Shown here piece by piece: positions 1 through 11,009 of a stretch of DNA of 64,000 nt (position 1 is its first letter; each line of letters opens with the position of its first letter). The DNA lies in NCBI RefSeq assembly GCF_026210795.1, contig NC_089429.1, forward strand, positions 248,001-312,000, given 5' to 3'. The position numbers were made by a program, and so were the translations under genes. The notes under the pieces are model-generated. The model made no database searches and had not been told where the DNA came from. It was given only the letters and a program-made list of their open reading frames with translations. The stretch is from Rhizophagus irregularis (taxonomy: Eukaryota > Glomeromycota > Glomeromycetes > Glomerales > Glomeraceae).

Positions 1-194
1 ATTTCTTCTAATTTAGTCTGACCATACATTTTAAGGCCATTAACATTAAAGGAAGAAATATTAAATGAATTGGGGATAGGGGAAGTGTTACTGGAAGAGG
101 AAAATAACGATTCATGCGAAAAAATTTCAGTAACATTGTCAGGGTTGGGAGGGTTTCGTACAAAGGTATCATAATTAAAATTATTGTCCGACAT
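1..194 (-). CDS. LINE ORF2, N-terminal fragment (EEP endonuclease start)
   Basis: ATG at 194-192 opens the second LINE ORF, about 50 nt after the ORF1 stop, and the frame stays open to the window edge. The protein starts MSDNNFNYDTF and reaches the first endonuclease motif, an Asn in a SFNVNGL context that normally binds the catalytic metal in exonuclease-endonuclease-phosphatase domains. Only about 64 residues are in the window. Function (nicking the target DNA to prime reverse transcription) is known for the family and inferred here from identity to copy 4. Confidence 0.8.
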   Translation of the reverse strand, partial: MSDNNFNYDTFVRNPPNPDNVTEIFSHESLFSSSSNTSPIPNSFNISSFNVNGLKMYGQTKLEE

Positions 195-244
195 TAAAAC
201 ACAATGATATAAACAGTCGGGGAGTTAAAATTTGAAGAAAGAGA

Positions 245-2370
245 TTAATTGGAAGAAGCTGAATCAGCTTGTTCCAGGGGAGCACCACCAAGGGAGCCAA
301 TGAATTGCTTGATATGACCAGTAAGTTGGTCCAATTTACTTTCAATAGCGACACGACTATTTTTGAGATCATTAATTTCTTCTTGTGTGGAGGAGATGGG
401 AGTAAAAGGAGGAGCATTTGGAGAAAGGTGAGAAGAAGGAGGTGATGTGTCAGGGAACAATAGTGAATGTAGGCGAAGGTCGCGTTAAAATACTTTTGGG
501 AGGCGGCGAAGATTTAGCGGAAGACAGAATATTAAGAGGAACATGAGTTACAGGGGCATCTTCTTGCATGAGGTCCGGTTCAGGTTCATTGGGTATAGGG
601 AGTGGATCAAGGCCAAGGTGTGATTCAATACGAGTCATCCGTTGGTCAGCAAGTTCAAGAGCGGAGATGCGTTTGTGAAAGTTAGCAACTTCACATTGTA
701 ATTCTCGTAAAAGGTTTAGAATGTTGTTAGCATCATCAGGAGATAATGCAGAGTTAGGAGTTTGTCGGGGTAAGGGACGTGCTGTAGAACGAGAGGAGGA
801 AGAAAAGGAGACAGATCGTTCTTTACTATTATGGCGGGCACGTTGAGAAGTATTGGGAGGGGGTTTGTTGTGATTACTATTATCATTATTAGTGCGGTCT
901 TGGGAAGCGTTATTGGCTCGTCTAGAATTGGAAGCAGATCGATCTTTAAATTTGGAGCGAGATCGAGAGCGAGAACGTGCATTGGCAATATTAGGATTGG
1001 AGCGAGGTTGATTAACATTGAATCGTTCTTTGAGTTTTGCAACAGGGTCGCGAGTGCGGCTTCTACCTCTGGTTTGTTTGAGTGGGCAAAAATTAGGAGC
1101 ACAACCTAGTTTGCCACATCTGTGACAAAGTTTATTAGTATTATCGGGGGAGGACCAGAAAAGCACTTTGCCTTGGAAGCTAACAGTCTGTTCCATAGCA
1201 GCATCCATGGTTTCTTGGGAGTTGAAGGTGACATAGGCCCATCTTTTGGGTTTGTAGGAATTTAAAGAAAGAGGAACATTGACAGCTTTTGCACCAAGTT
1301 CGCGTGTAAGAGGAGCCAAGTTGATATCCTTAACATTGGGAGGAAGTTGAGTGAGGGTGGCAACGTATTGACGGCGCGCAGCCTTTTGATCCACAGTATA
1401 GAAACATGGAGTAATTCGGAGACAGGTGGAGAAACAGTAAACAGCCCATTGGTCGGTAAAATGAGCAATTGAATCAGCGTGATCATACACAATATGGGCT
1501 TGTTGGACTTTAGCATTAGGCCTGGAGAAGAGGCGACAAGAGGTAATATTACCAAATTTTTTGAAATAGGCCATGAGGTTGTCCTTTTTGATAAAGAAAG
1601 GGATATCGGTAACTTGGATAGCCCGGAGATCTTCATTGGATCAGAGTTGGCGAGGGTCATGGGCATGAAAAATCAAGTCGGGGAACTCAGGATGAGAGGA
1701 ACCAACGCACAGATCGCGTGCTTCAGCGGTATGGAAGTGGATAACGAGGCGTTTAGCCTCACCAGAACCTGTCATACGAGCTTTTCCAGTGAATGACTCG
1801 TACGTTTCTAAGAAAAGGTTATTCACAGCCTCAATAAGGGCTTTATTGGTAGGGAATTTCTTGAGAGATTCAGGGGCAGCATTCGGCGCAGCCGCAGCCT
1901 GAAAATCATTTCTGGTTATGGCAAGGGTCACCACTGGATCTGGGGTTTCGATCACCATCAGGAGCACCATTAGTATCCAAATTGGGCGACGCGTTAGGGG
2001 GTTGTTGCAAGTCTTTGTTTGAAGGTGCATGCATGGACGCGTCCACATTTCCAGAAGACGCGACGTGACTGGGCGCAGTTGGCGCAGCAGATTTTTTCGG
2101 GGAGGAGGTCGAAGTATTTTCGCCAGAGATATTTTGTTGAGGAGAAGAGGAAAGTCCATCTACTCCAACGTCAGCCGTCTGGGCATCGGCAACGTAGTCT
2201 TCTTCCATAGAATTTTCGGTAATCGTACGATTACGTTTCTGCTGGACAGTGTTTTCACCATCAGAGCTTGAGTTATCGGAGTTATTATTATTTTTTCGTT
2301 CTTGACGGGAAGCTTTCCTACTATTAGGGTTATGACTTCTACGGCCTCTCTTGGCATAGTTACCAGACAT
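245..2370 (-). pseudogene. LINE ORF1 (RNA-binding, zinc knuckle), frameshifted
   Basis: The first ORF of LINE copy 1 starts MSGNYAKRG at 2370 and ends at TAA 247-245. In order it has a low-complexity polar N-terminus, two stretches that look like RNA-recognition folds (around MAYFKKFGNITSCRLF and RWAYVTFNSQ), a zinc knuckle of the form C-x2-C-x4-C-x4-C (CHRCGKLGCAPNFC), an Arg/Ser-rich RSRSRSRSK stretch, and a C-terminal coiled-coil-like segment. ORF1 proteins coat the LINE RNA. The frame is broken at roughly 1940, 1640 and 455, so it is a pseudogene. Residues 450-1574 remain one open block. The RRM assignment is by eye. Confidence 0.8.
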
Positions 2371-2497
2371 AGTAGAGGGCTTTGAGTTGAGAATATATAA
2401 AATATAAAATTTTATTAGTAGTTTGTATTATTTTTTAAAAATAATAAAAAATATTTTTCGTCGAAAATTTCGTTTTTGAAAAATTCAGGAGAGAGTT

Positions 2498-2526
2498 ACT
2501 AGTCAAAAACTACTGGTCAAAAACCA
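2498..2526. repeat. LINE boundary motif, two tandem copies
   Basis: ACTAGTCAAAAACT (2498-2511) is followed directly by ACTGGTCAAAAACCA (2512-2526). This is the junction between the 5' end of LINE copy 1 and the 3' end of copy 2. The same 15-mer bounds every retroelement in the window: 10717, 10995, 16116, 17389, 39552, 39807, 40085, 40111 and 48332. Confidence 0.85.
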
Positions 2527-2789
2527 GGCAAACGTGGCATAGTAGCCTTTATCTTTATTAAATTTATTCGAACTTTACAATTTACAAAAAAAAAATAAAA
2601 AGAAAATATAAAAATAAGACTAACTAAAAACAAAGCTATATAGTCTCCTAAGAAAAAATAAAGTAAAAAAAAATTAATCTAAAAAAAGAAAAATCGCATT
2701 ACACTAAATTTCCCCAGATCTTCCCCTTGATATATTCCAGACTAAAAGTAGAAGCAACTATGCTAACAAAATAACGAATAGCGCGCCCA

Positions 2790-5700
2790 CTATAGAAATC
2801 GACACTCCATCCTGCAAAAGCTGTTATTAAGTAGCACCGTTAGACGACCCATAAAACCCGAAAAGTGATTAAACCAAGGCAAACCATATTTCATCGAGTT
2901 CTTCAACCAATCGGTTCCGGAGTCACGTGAAACGTGTAGGGTCGGAGGTGGTAAAGATGAGTAAGGTATGTACGTTGACAATGGCAAATTAGAAGGCTTC
3001 GGAGTAGTTTTCAACTTATAAGTAATATTCATCGCGTTTTCCCATCTACTTTTCTCATAAGAACGCGGATTCCAAATTCATTTTCTGAATTTTTGGACAA
3101 AATTATTATGAATAGCAGCGATAACCTTAATCGCAGAGATTCTTGGAATAGACAAATCGACTAAGATGTCAATAAAAAGTGTAGGTAAACAACCACGGAC
3201 AAGGGCGTATGAGGACCAATTTGTAGAAGAAAAGGACCAGCATGAAAGAGAAGTGAGTTTAGCAATAAAGGGAGTAGGATCAATATTAGCCAATTTTCCA
3301 GCTTCTTGAATTTTAGAAATCAAATGATTTTGATAAGATTGGAGAATTTGTTGCATAGGTAGACGACGTTTTTTGCACATAAAAAGGTGCATCAGGTCTT
3401 CCATGCGATCGATACAAGAACGGCAAGTTAATTCGTCCATGTATAAGTCTGGTCGAGTCCGCTTAAGCTTTTCCAATGTGGGTAAGTCGTCCAAGAAAAG
3501 TTTGAATTTAAAGGTTAAGTGTCTTGAAGCATGCTCAAGAGTAAAAGATGCATCATGAGAAGGCTTGAAATTCAAGGTAAACCAAGTAAGTTCCCAGTCG
3601 ACAATATATTCTATATTAGATAATAATAAAGAAATAAAGTGAAATCGCGTTAAATTTAACAAATCACGCATTAACTGCGTTTGATAATACTGTTTAAGAA
3701 GGTGTCGTAGATTAGATTCACAAACGGCGTCATTGTCGTAAGTCAAGACGAAATCATGGGCAGCAAGGTCCATTCCAGAAATCAAAATACTGGATGATGC
3801 GGTATGGGCAGTATTGGCCAGAGAGTCAGCAAAATCGTTCAAATAATTGCCAGAATGAGCTTTAACTTTAACAGGAAGAACTGTCAAATTCTTGGTAAGG
3901 ATAGTTCGTTCAATAATGGCCCAAAGCTCAAAATTTGTTGTTTTGTAGTAAAGACGGCTATTTGAGTAGACATAGGAAGAGCAACTTCGAAGGCCATCAA
4001 TGGCAGTTTGCGAGTCAGTATAAATAGTAACTTCTGAGTCGTGAGGAGAAATAGTTAAAACTGCGTAAATAGCGGCAGCTTCAGCACGAGAAGAAGAAGG
4101 ATTATCTCGAATGATGCCATGTGCATAAGTAGCAATGGAATTAGGAAAACCAGCATCAGGTACGATTTGCATCCAAGACCAGCCCATAGAAACATTAGGA
4201 GTGCCTAGATTAATAAGAGACCCATCAGTGAAAAAGATATAACGTGAGTCTGAAGACACAACCAACGGCGAATTTGCAAAAACAGCAGCAGCTGAAGATT
4301 CAATAGTGATAAGAGGAGCGGAAACTTCAACAATATCGTCAGGAGGAGAGTCAAAGTCAAAATCCAATCGACTGTAATAAAGACGGACACCATCTTCTAT
4401 ATCAGCCCAGGTAAAAGGAGAGGATACTACAGAAGTATTACGTCTAATGCGCTCATTGATGGTGGGCAGAATAAGCGAATGTTGTAGAAAAACCGTAGGC
4501 GTACAAAGGGTTAAATCAGCATTCCGTTTTTTGGAAGGAGGCAAAGGAGTATGAGCAGCACAACCAGGGCAAGGAGAGAGTCTAATGAGATCACCAGGCG
4601 AAGATTCACAATCAGGAAGAGACCCAGTGAACAATAGAACAAGTACCACGACTTGCTTGAACTAAAAGTTGTTTGCCAAAGATGGGAGAACCGTAGTCGT
4701 CTAACGTGACAATCCAATTTTTCGTAGTGGTAGGAGAGGACAGGCAAGGAGTCAATTCATAAAATGAAGAGTCAATCGTAGGCGTAGTAATGAACTGGGT
4801 CAGCAAACGATTGTTGGTGTCAGGAATGGTAGTAGCTTGCTGGATATCTTTATACCAATAAGGGATACAGCCAGGGCCACGTCGTCCAACCAAATTGTCA
4901 TAGTAGGCTTTCCAAGAAATTAAATGAGTCCCTTGGGGAGTAGCAAGCTGAGATAGATAAAACAAATGCCGTTTGCGCAAAATAGGGAAATAGGCTTTAA
5001 ACGCTTTAGGTATCGTGCATTCAAATAGGGAACGCGTCCATCCATCAAAGTCGAGTTCGGAAGCTTCGAAAGTTGAGTATGAAGCAAACGAAAAGGAGTA
5101 GAGGATAAGAGAGCAATAGTGCATGCGATATAATCTTTCTTAAAAGAAAAAGAGAAGACCATATAGACCAATCCTTAATTAAAAGGGGAGAAATAGGAAT
5201 TAAAAAATTATATTGAATCAAACTCAATCTATAAATAAAAAGAGATTGAATAAAAGAAAAGGAAGAATTAGCCATTAAAAATAAATTAGTAATATGACAT
5301 TGTCGTTGATGAGCAAATAAATTTATCAAGCCCAAGGCTTGAGATAAAAATAAAATGGGATTTGGTAAAGAGCGAGAAAAATTTGCTTTGTGCTTTACAA
5401 CAGATCGTATACTTCTCATTATTAGGTGGCAGTCAGATTCAGACAAGTGAGTAACTTGCATCCGGTATTCAAGTTTCGGTATAAGGACAGCATTATGTAA
5501 ATAAACAACTTGTTTGGATGAGAGCTTTGCAGGGCGGATGGTTGCAGCGAAGGAGCAGCATTCACGTTTGAGTTGTTTCTGACAAAATCCCGGGAGCTTT
5601 TAATGTTAAACCAAACACCTAAAAAACGAAAAGAAGTTGTCATAGAAATTGGGGTAATGGTAATGGAAGGAACACTATTTAATGAGGATAAATCTAAATT

Positions 5701-8410
5701 AAAAGTAATAGGAGATAAAGTGGAATTCGAAGTCAAAGGCAACGAATTAGTAATTAACACATATTTGTTATGATTGGCAGAAGTGTTATTAATTTGATAG
5801 AATTCTTCTGTAATGGATAACATAAATTCCATGCCAGTCTTCGACGAGGAAATAAGAGTAGAGTCATCCATAAATACTAAATTATTAATCTTCAAATCGG
5901 AAGAAGGATTGGGAGAATCAATTAAGGATGGTGTAGAAAGAACATAAGGGTCCATCATTTCATGCTTCAAGACAGTAAGTAAGGGATCAATATAAATAAC
6001 CCATAAGAGAGGAGAAATAACTTCGCCTTGGTCAATACCAATGCGAACCCTATAAGCAGGCGTGGATCCATGAGCAGTGAAAACGCTATTAATGCGTTTG
6101 TGAAAAGAAAAGGGAAAGAATAAACTTAATAGCAGAAGCTGGAAGACGTATTCGTTCTAAAGCGAAATGTAACATTGTCAAATCAACCGAGTCAAAAGCT
6201 TTAGAAATGTCTTGAGAGAGAATCCAAAGTGGGTTTTTGTTGACATCAGCATCATGGATAATAGATTCTAGAGTAATAATAGGGTCGCGGCAAGAACCAC
6301 CAGGAAAGACCAGCGAAGTTACCACCTTTAAGAACATCATGTGTAGCCATAATAGTAGAAAGGCGATTATAAAAGAGTTTGACAAGAGATTTTCTAATCA
6401 CTTCAAGTAAAGTAATAGGACGAGTATTTTTCAATTGACATTTCCATTCGTGAGGTTTGGGAATGGGAAAAACTATTGCCTGTCGCCATAAGTCAATATC
6501 AGCTTTGGAAAGGCAAGCTTGAATTAAAATAAGGAGTAGAGCCGAGAACGAGATCCAAGGTGTTTGAGCATTTCATAAGTGATCATGGAAGGACCTGAGG
6601 CTTTACCGTTAGGAGTAGAAGAAACGGTGGTTAACCATTCGTCAAGAGGTAGTGGGGGATTCATTAAAGAATCATAGATGGAGGAAGGCACATCATCCAT
6701 AGGTTGGTAAACAGAAGACCATCTATCAGGTAATGTATCTACAGATACAGGAGGAGTGGATTTTATAGGTACAAAGTTTTGGAAATGGTTAACAACAGCA
6801 TCGTCTATATCCTTGGGAGCAGTTAATAACTGAGGGCGAGTGGGATGATCAACAAAGACACGATCCAAAGTGATACGGCGGCAGGTGCGAGAAAGCGCTG
6901 AATCAATGAAAGAGGAAAGGTCAGTTTCAAAATTATTGTATCTATCGTCCAAATGAGCACGAATGGAGGAATCTTGGAATTCTTTTTCTTGAAGTAAATG
7001 AAATCCCCGTAAGGATTTTGAAATATTGGATAAATCATCAAGAAGTGACTTAAAATCATTTTGTCGACATGATGAGAGAGAAGAGGGCAAAGTAGGAACG
7101 AAAGTAAATACATTCTTATATAATTGCAAAATGTTTTGAAGTCTAATTAAATGAATAGACCACTTATGTTCATGAGCGGCAGAATAAGTTAAAGGATATT
7201 TGCGCAATAAACGTATTGAATGCATAAGGCGATTTAAAAACCGATAATGTTGGGTTAAAATTTCCAGATCTTTAGGAACCTTAGGAGTATAATTATTGCC
7301 AACAGTGGAAGAAGGTAGTGTAGCGTTGGCAGCTTTAAGAATTCGTGATTGGAGATATTCGCACATTTGATTGATATGCCAGGAGGAAAAGGTTGAAGGT
7401 GAGACGTCACATAAAGCATCAGCTTTATCAGCAAATTCCGTCCATTGAATTTCAGTTACAGAATCAAATTTGAAGACGCGACGGGTTCGGCGCTTAAGTT
7501 GTCGAGCGCGAGCCAATTTGGTAGAAGCAAAAAGTAAAGACATATCATAGTATGTTATGACGGGGTTATGATCAGATGTGCAAACATCTTGAGCATTAAA
7601 AATGCAAGCAGTAAGAGCAAATCCTTTGAGAAGAGGGCAGGACCATACATAATCAACTCGAGTAATGTGGTCATTGCGATGAAAGGTACCTAAAGAGTCG
7701 GAAAGATTAATAGGAGTATAGTGCGTATAGCGTGAGAGAGATGAAAAAATAATCGGTGAATATGTTTTGAAGCAACTTGAGGTTGATTGAAATAAATAGG
7801 GTAATATTTGTCTAAATGCATATTAAAATCGCCACAAACAGCATGGTAAAAGCCAGCATGTTTAGTGAGGGTAAGTTGTTGAATGAGCAAATCAATAGTA
7901 TCAGTGCGCAGAACACTTTCAGCAGGGGGAGGGATATAAATAACAAATATACGCAATTTAATATTGCCTTTGAAATATAAATCAACAGAAAGTAACCGTG
8001 AAGAATGGGATTTAAAATCTTGAACATGTGAAGCAAGGGAATTTTCTATAAAAGAGAAACACCACCAGAAGAGAGAATTTGTTTAGAAGTATCCAAATTA
8101 GAAGAGAACACAGTATAATTAGAAATACGTTTGGATAAAAACTTCATTTGTTTAGGGTGAAGATGGGTATCACGATACCACCAAAGGAAATATGTTTTAA
8201 GGAAAAGAAAGTAGAAATTTCTTCTAATTTAGTCTGACCATACATTTTAAGGCCATTAACATTAAAGGAAGAAATATTAAATGAATTGGGGATAGGGGAA
8301 GTGTTACTGGAAGAGGAAAATAACGATTCATGCGAAAAAATTTCAGTAACGTTGTCGGGGTTGGGAGGGTTTCGTACAAAGGTATCATAATTAAAATTAT
8401 TGTCTGACAT
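2790..8410 (-). pseudogene. LINE ORF2 (endonuclease-RT-RNase H), multiply frameshifted
   Basis: Reading starts at ATG 8410 and ends after MECRFL at 2790. Recognisable blocks are the EEP endonuclease (NVNGL near 8250, GDFN near 7820), the reverse transcriptase (QDISKAFDSVD near 6190 and the FMDD active site near 5870), RNase H (FTDGS near 4225, SRAEAAA near 4090, YTDSQ near 4025, AHSGN near 3850) and a C-terminal knuckle CRSC...HLFMC near 3400. The frame changes many times (for example around 8150, 7690, 6520, 6310, 5550 and 5100), so no full protein is possible. The RNase H part, 4649-3078, is one long open block. Confidence 0.88.
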
Positions 8411-8460
8411 TAAAACACAATGATATAAACAGTCGGGGAGTTAAAATTTGAAGAAAGAAA

Positions 8461-10578
8461 TTAATTGGAAGAAGCTGAATCAGCTTGTTCCAGGAGCACC
8501 ACCAAGGGAGCCAATGAATTGCTTGATATGACCAGTAAGTTGGTCCAATTTACTTTCAATAGCGACACGACTATTTTTGAGATCATTAATTTCTTCTTGT
8601 GTGGAGGAGATGGGAGTAAAAGGAGGAGCATTTGGAGAAAGGTGAGAAGAAGGAGGTGATGTGTCGGGAACAATAGTGAATGTAGGCGAAGGTCGCGTTA
8701 AAATACTTTTGGGAGGCGGCGAAGATTTAGCGGAAGACAGAATATTAAGAGGAACATGAGTTACAGGGGCATCTTCTTGCATGAGGTCGGTTCAGGTTCA
8801 TTGGGTATAGGGAGTGGATCGAGGCAAGGTGTGATTCAATACGAGTCATCCGTTGGTCAGCAAGTTCAAGAGCGGAGATGCGTTTGTGAAAGTTAGCAAC
8901 TTCACATTGTAATTCTCGTAAAAGGTTTAGAATGTTGTTAGCATCATCAGGAGATAATGCAGAGTTAGGAGTTTGTCGGGGTAAGGGACGTGCTGTAGAA
9001 CGAGAGGAGGAAGAAAAGGAGACAGATCGTTCTTTACTATTATGGCGGGCACGTTGAGAAGTATTGGGAGGAGGTTTGTTATGATTACTATTATCATTAT
9101 TAGTGCGGTCATGGGAAGCGTTATTGGCTCATCCAGAATTGGAAGCAGATCGATCTCTAGATTTGGAACGAGATCGAGAGCGAGAACGTGCATTGACAGT
9201 ATTAGAATTGAAACGACGAGGTTGATTAACGTTAAATCGTTCTTTGAGTTTTGCAACAGGGTCGCGAGTGCGACTTCTACCTCTGGTTTGTTTGAGTGGG
9301 CAAAAATTGGGAGCACAACCTAATTTGCCACATACGTGACAAAAGTTTATTAGTATTATCGGGGGAGGACCAGAAAAGCACTTTGCCTTGGAAGCTGACA
9401 GTCTGTTCCATAGCAGCATCCAGCGGAGTCTCTTGGGAGTTGAAGGTGACATAGGCCCATCTTTTAGGTTTGTAGGAATTTAAAGAAAGCGGGACATTGA
9501 CAGCCTTTGCGCCAAGGTTACGTGTAAGAGGAGCCAAGTTGATATCCTTAACATTGGGGGGAAGTTGAGTGAGGGTAGCAACGTATTGACGGCGCGCAGC
9601 CTTTTGATCCACAGTATAGAAACATGGAGTAATTCTAAGACAGGTGGAGAAACAGTATATAGCCCATTGATCGGTAAAACGAGCAATTGAATCGGCGTGA
9701 TCATAAACAATACGGGCTTGCTGGACTTTGGCATTAGGCCTGGAGAAGAGGCGGCAAGAGGTAATATTACCAAATTTTTTGAAATAGGCCATGAGGTTAT
9801 CCTTTTTGATAAAAAGAGGGATATCTTTAACTTGGATAGCCCGGAGATCTTCATTGGATCGGAGTTGGCGAGGGTCATGAGCATGAAAGATCAAGTCAGG
9901 GAACTCGGGATGAGTGGAACCAACGCACAAGTCGCGTGCTTCAGGCGGTATGGAAGTGGATAACGAGGCGTTTAGCCTCACCAGAACCAGTCATACGAGC
10001 TTTTCCAGTGAATGACTCGTATGTTTCTAAAAGGTTATTCACAGCCTCAATAAGGGCTTTATTGGTAGGGAATTTCTTGAGAGATTCGGGGACACGGCGC
10101 AGCGGCAGCTGAAAATCATCTCGGCCATGGCGAGGAATTGTACTGGATCCTGGAGTACGATCGCCATCTGGAGCACCATTGGTATCCAAATTAGGCGACG
10201 CGTTAGGGGGTTGTTGTAAGTCTTTGTTCGAAGGTGCATGCATGGACGCGTCCACATTTCCAGAAGACGCGACGTGACTGGGCGCAGTTGGCGCAGCAGA
10301 TTTTTTCGGGGAGGAGGTCAAAGTATTTTCGCCAGAGATATTTTGTTGAGGAGAAGAGGAAGGTCCATCTACTCCAACGTCAGCCGTCCGGGTATCGGCA
10401 ACGTAGTCTTCTTCCATAGAATTTTCAGTAATCGTACGATTACGTTTCTGCTCAGATAGTGTTTTCACCGGCGGAGCAGATTATCGGAGTTATTATTATT
10501 TTTTCGTTCTTGACGGGAAGCTTTCCTACTGTTAGGGTTATGACTTCCACGGCCTCTCTTGGCATAGTTACCAGACAT
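8461..10578 (-). pseudogene. LINE ORF1 (RNA-binding, zinc knuckle), frameshifted
   Basis: This is the same ORF1 as in copies 1 and 4, from ATG 10578 to TAA 8461. The RNA-binding block (MAYFKKFGNITSC onward) is open from 9981 to 9277. The zinc knuckle is CHVCGKLGCAPNFC, again with Cys at the usual His position, followed by the RSRTRDP and RSRSRSRSK basic region. Breaks occur near 10460, 9960, 9350 and 8800. Comparison with copy 4 shows mostly one- or two-base indels, so this is decay of a once-active ORF. Confidence 0.82.
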
Positions 10579-10716
10579 AGTAGAGGGCTTTGAGTTGGGA
10601 ATATATAAAATATAAAATTTTATTAGTAGCTTGTATTATTTTTTAAAAATAATAAAAAATTATTTTCGTCAGAAATTTTCGTTTTTGAAAAATTCAGGAG
10701 AGAGTTACTGGTCACT

Positions 10717-11009
10717 ACTGGTCAAAAACCAATATATCGGGTAGCAGATATGTATCAGATATGTACCCGATATGTGTAGTATTAATGCAGAAAATCGGGT
10801 ACCCGATATGTGTAAGATATATGTAAATATATATATCGTCTACATATTATTTACATATCATATACATATCGGTACCTGATATGTATATGATATATATATT
10901 TACATATATCTTACACATATCGGGTACCCGATTTTCTGCATTAATACTACACATATCGGGTACATATCTGATACATATCTGCTACCCGATATATTGGTTT
11001 TTGACCAGT
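10717..11009. repeat. 293-bp palindromic element, copy 1
   Basis: The segment runs from ACTGGTCAAAAACCA to TGGTTTTTGACCAGT and is a near-perfect inverted repeat with arms of about 125 bp (10717-10841 and 10885-11009) around an AT-rich centre. The arms are built of variations on ACCCGATATGTGTA. A second copy of exactly the same length lies at 39807-40099. No ORF is present. It sits between the 5' end of LINE copy 2 and the truncated start of copy 3. It could be a foldback MITE or a structured satellite used as a landing site. Confidence 0.9.

Larger units (their letters stand above)
1..2497 (-). mobile_element. LINE retrotransposon copy 1, 5' half, cut by the window edge
   Basis: The element reads on the minus strand, with its 5' end near 2497 and the rest beyond base 1. 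It holds a short 5' leader (2371-2497), ORF1, and the first codons of ORF2. Its sequence is nearly identical to copy 2 (8200-10716) and copy 4 (40126-42640). Copy 1 starts directly where copy 2 ends, so the two are head-to-tail, separated only by short TTTTTGACYAGT-type motifs at 2498-2526. Frameshifts in ORF1 show that it is not intact. Confidence 0.9.
2527..10716 (-). mobile_element. LINE retrotransposon copy 2, near full length
   Basis: The element reads on the minus strand: 5' leader (10579-10716), ORF1 (10578-8461), ORF2 (8410-2790), then a 3' UTR (2789-2527) ending in an AATAAATTTAATAAAGATAAAGG-like tail (split here as two short motifs AATAAATTTAATAAAG and ATAAAGG) and GCC before the 15-mer. 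Length is about 8.2 kb. ACTGGTCAAAAACCA lies at both borders (2512-2526 and 10717-10731), consistent with a 15-bp target duplication. RNase H after the reverse transcriptase points to the I/Tad-like group of LINEs. Both ORFs are frameshifted, so the copy looks dead. Confidence 0.92.

Noticed and set aside
831-1109. Plus-strand ORF of 92 codons inside LINE copy 1
   Set aside because: It is antisense to the RS-rich part of ORF1 and appears in every copy of the LINE only because the repeat is conserved. It has no protein-like features of its own.
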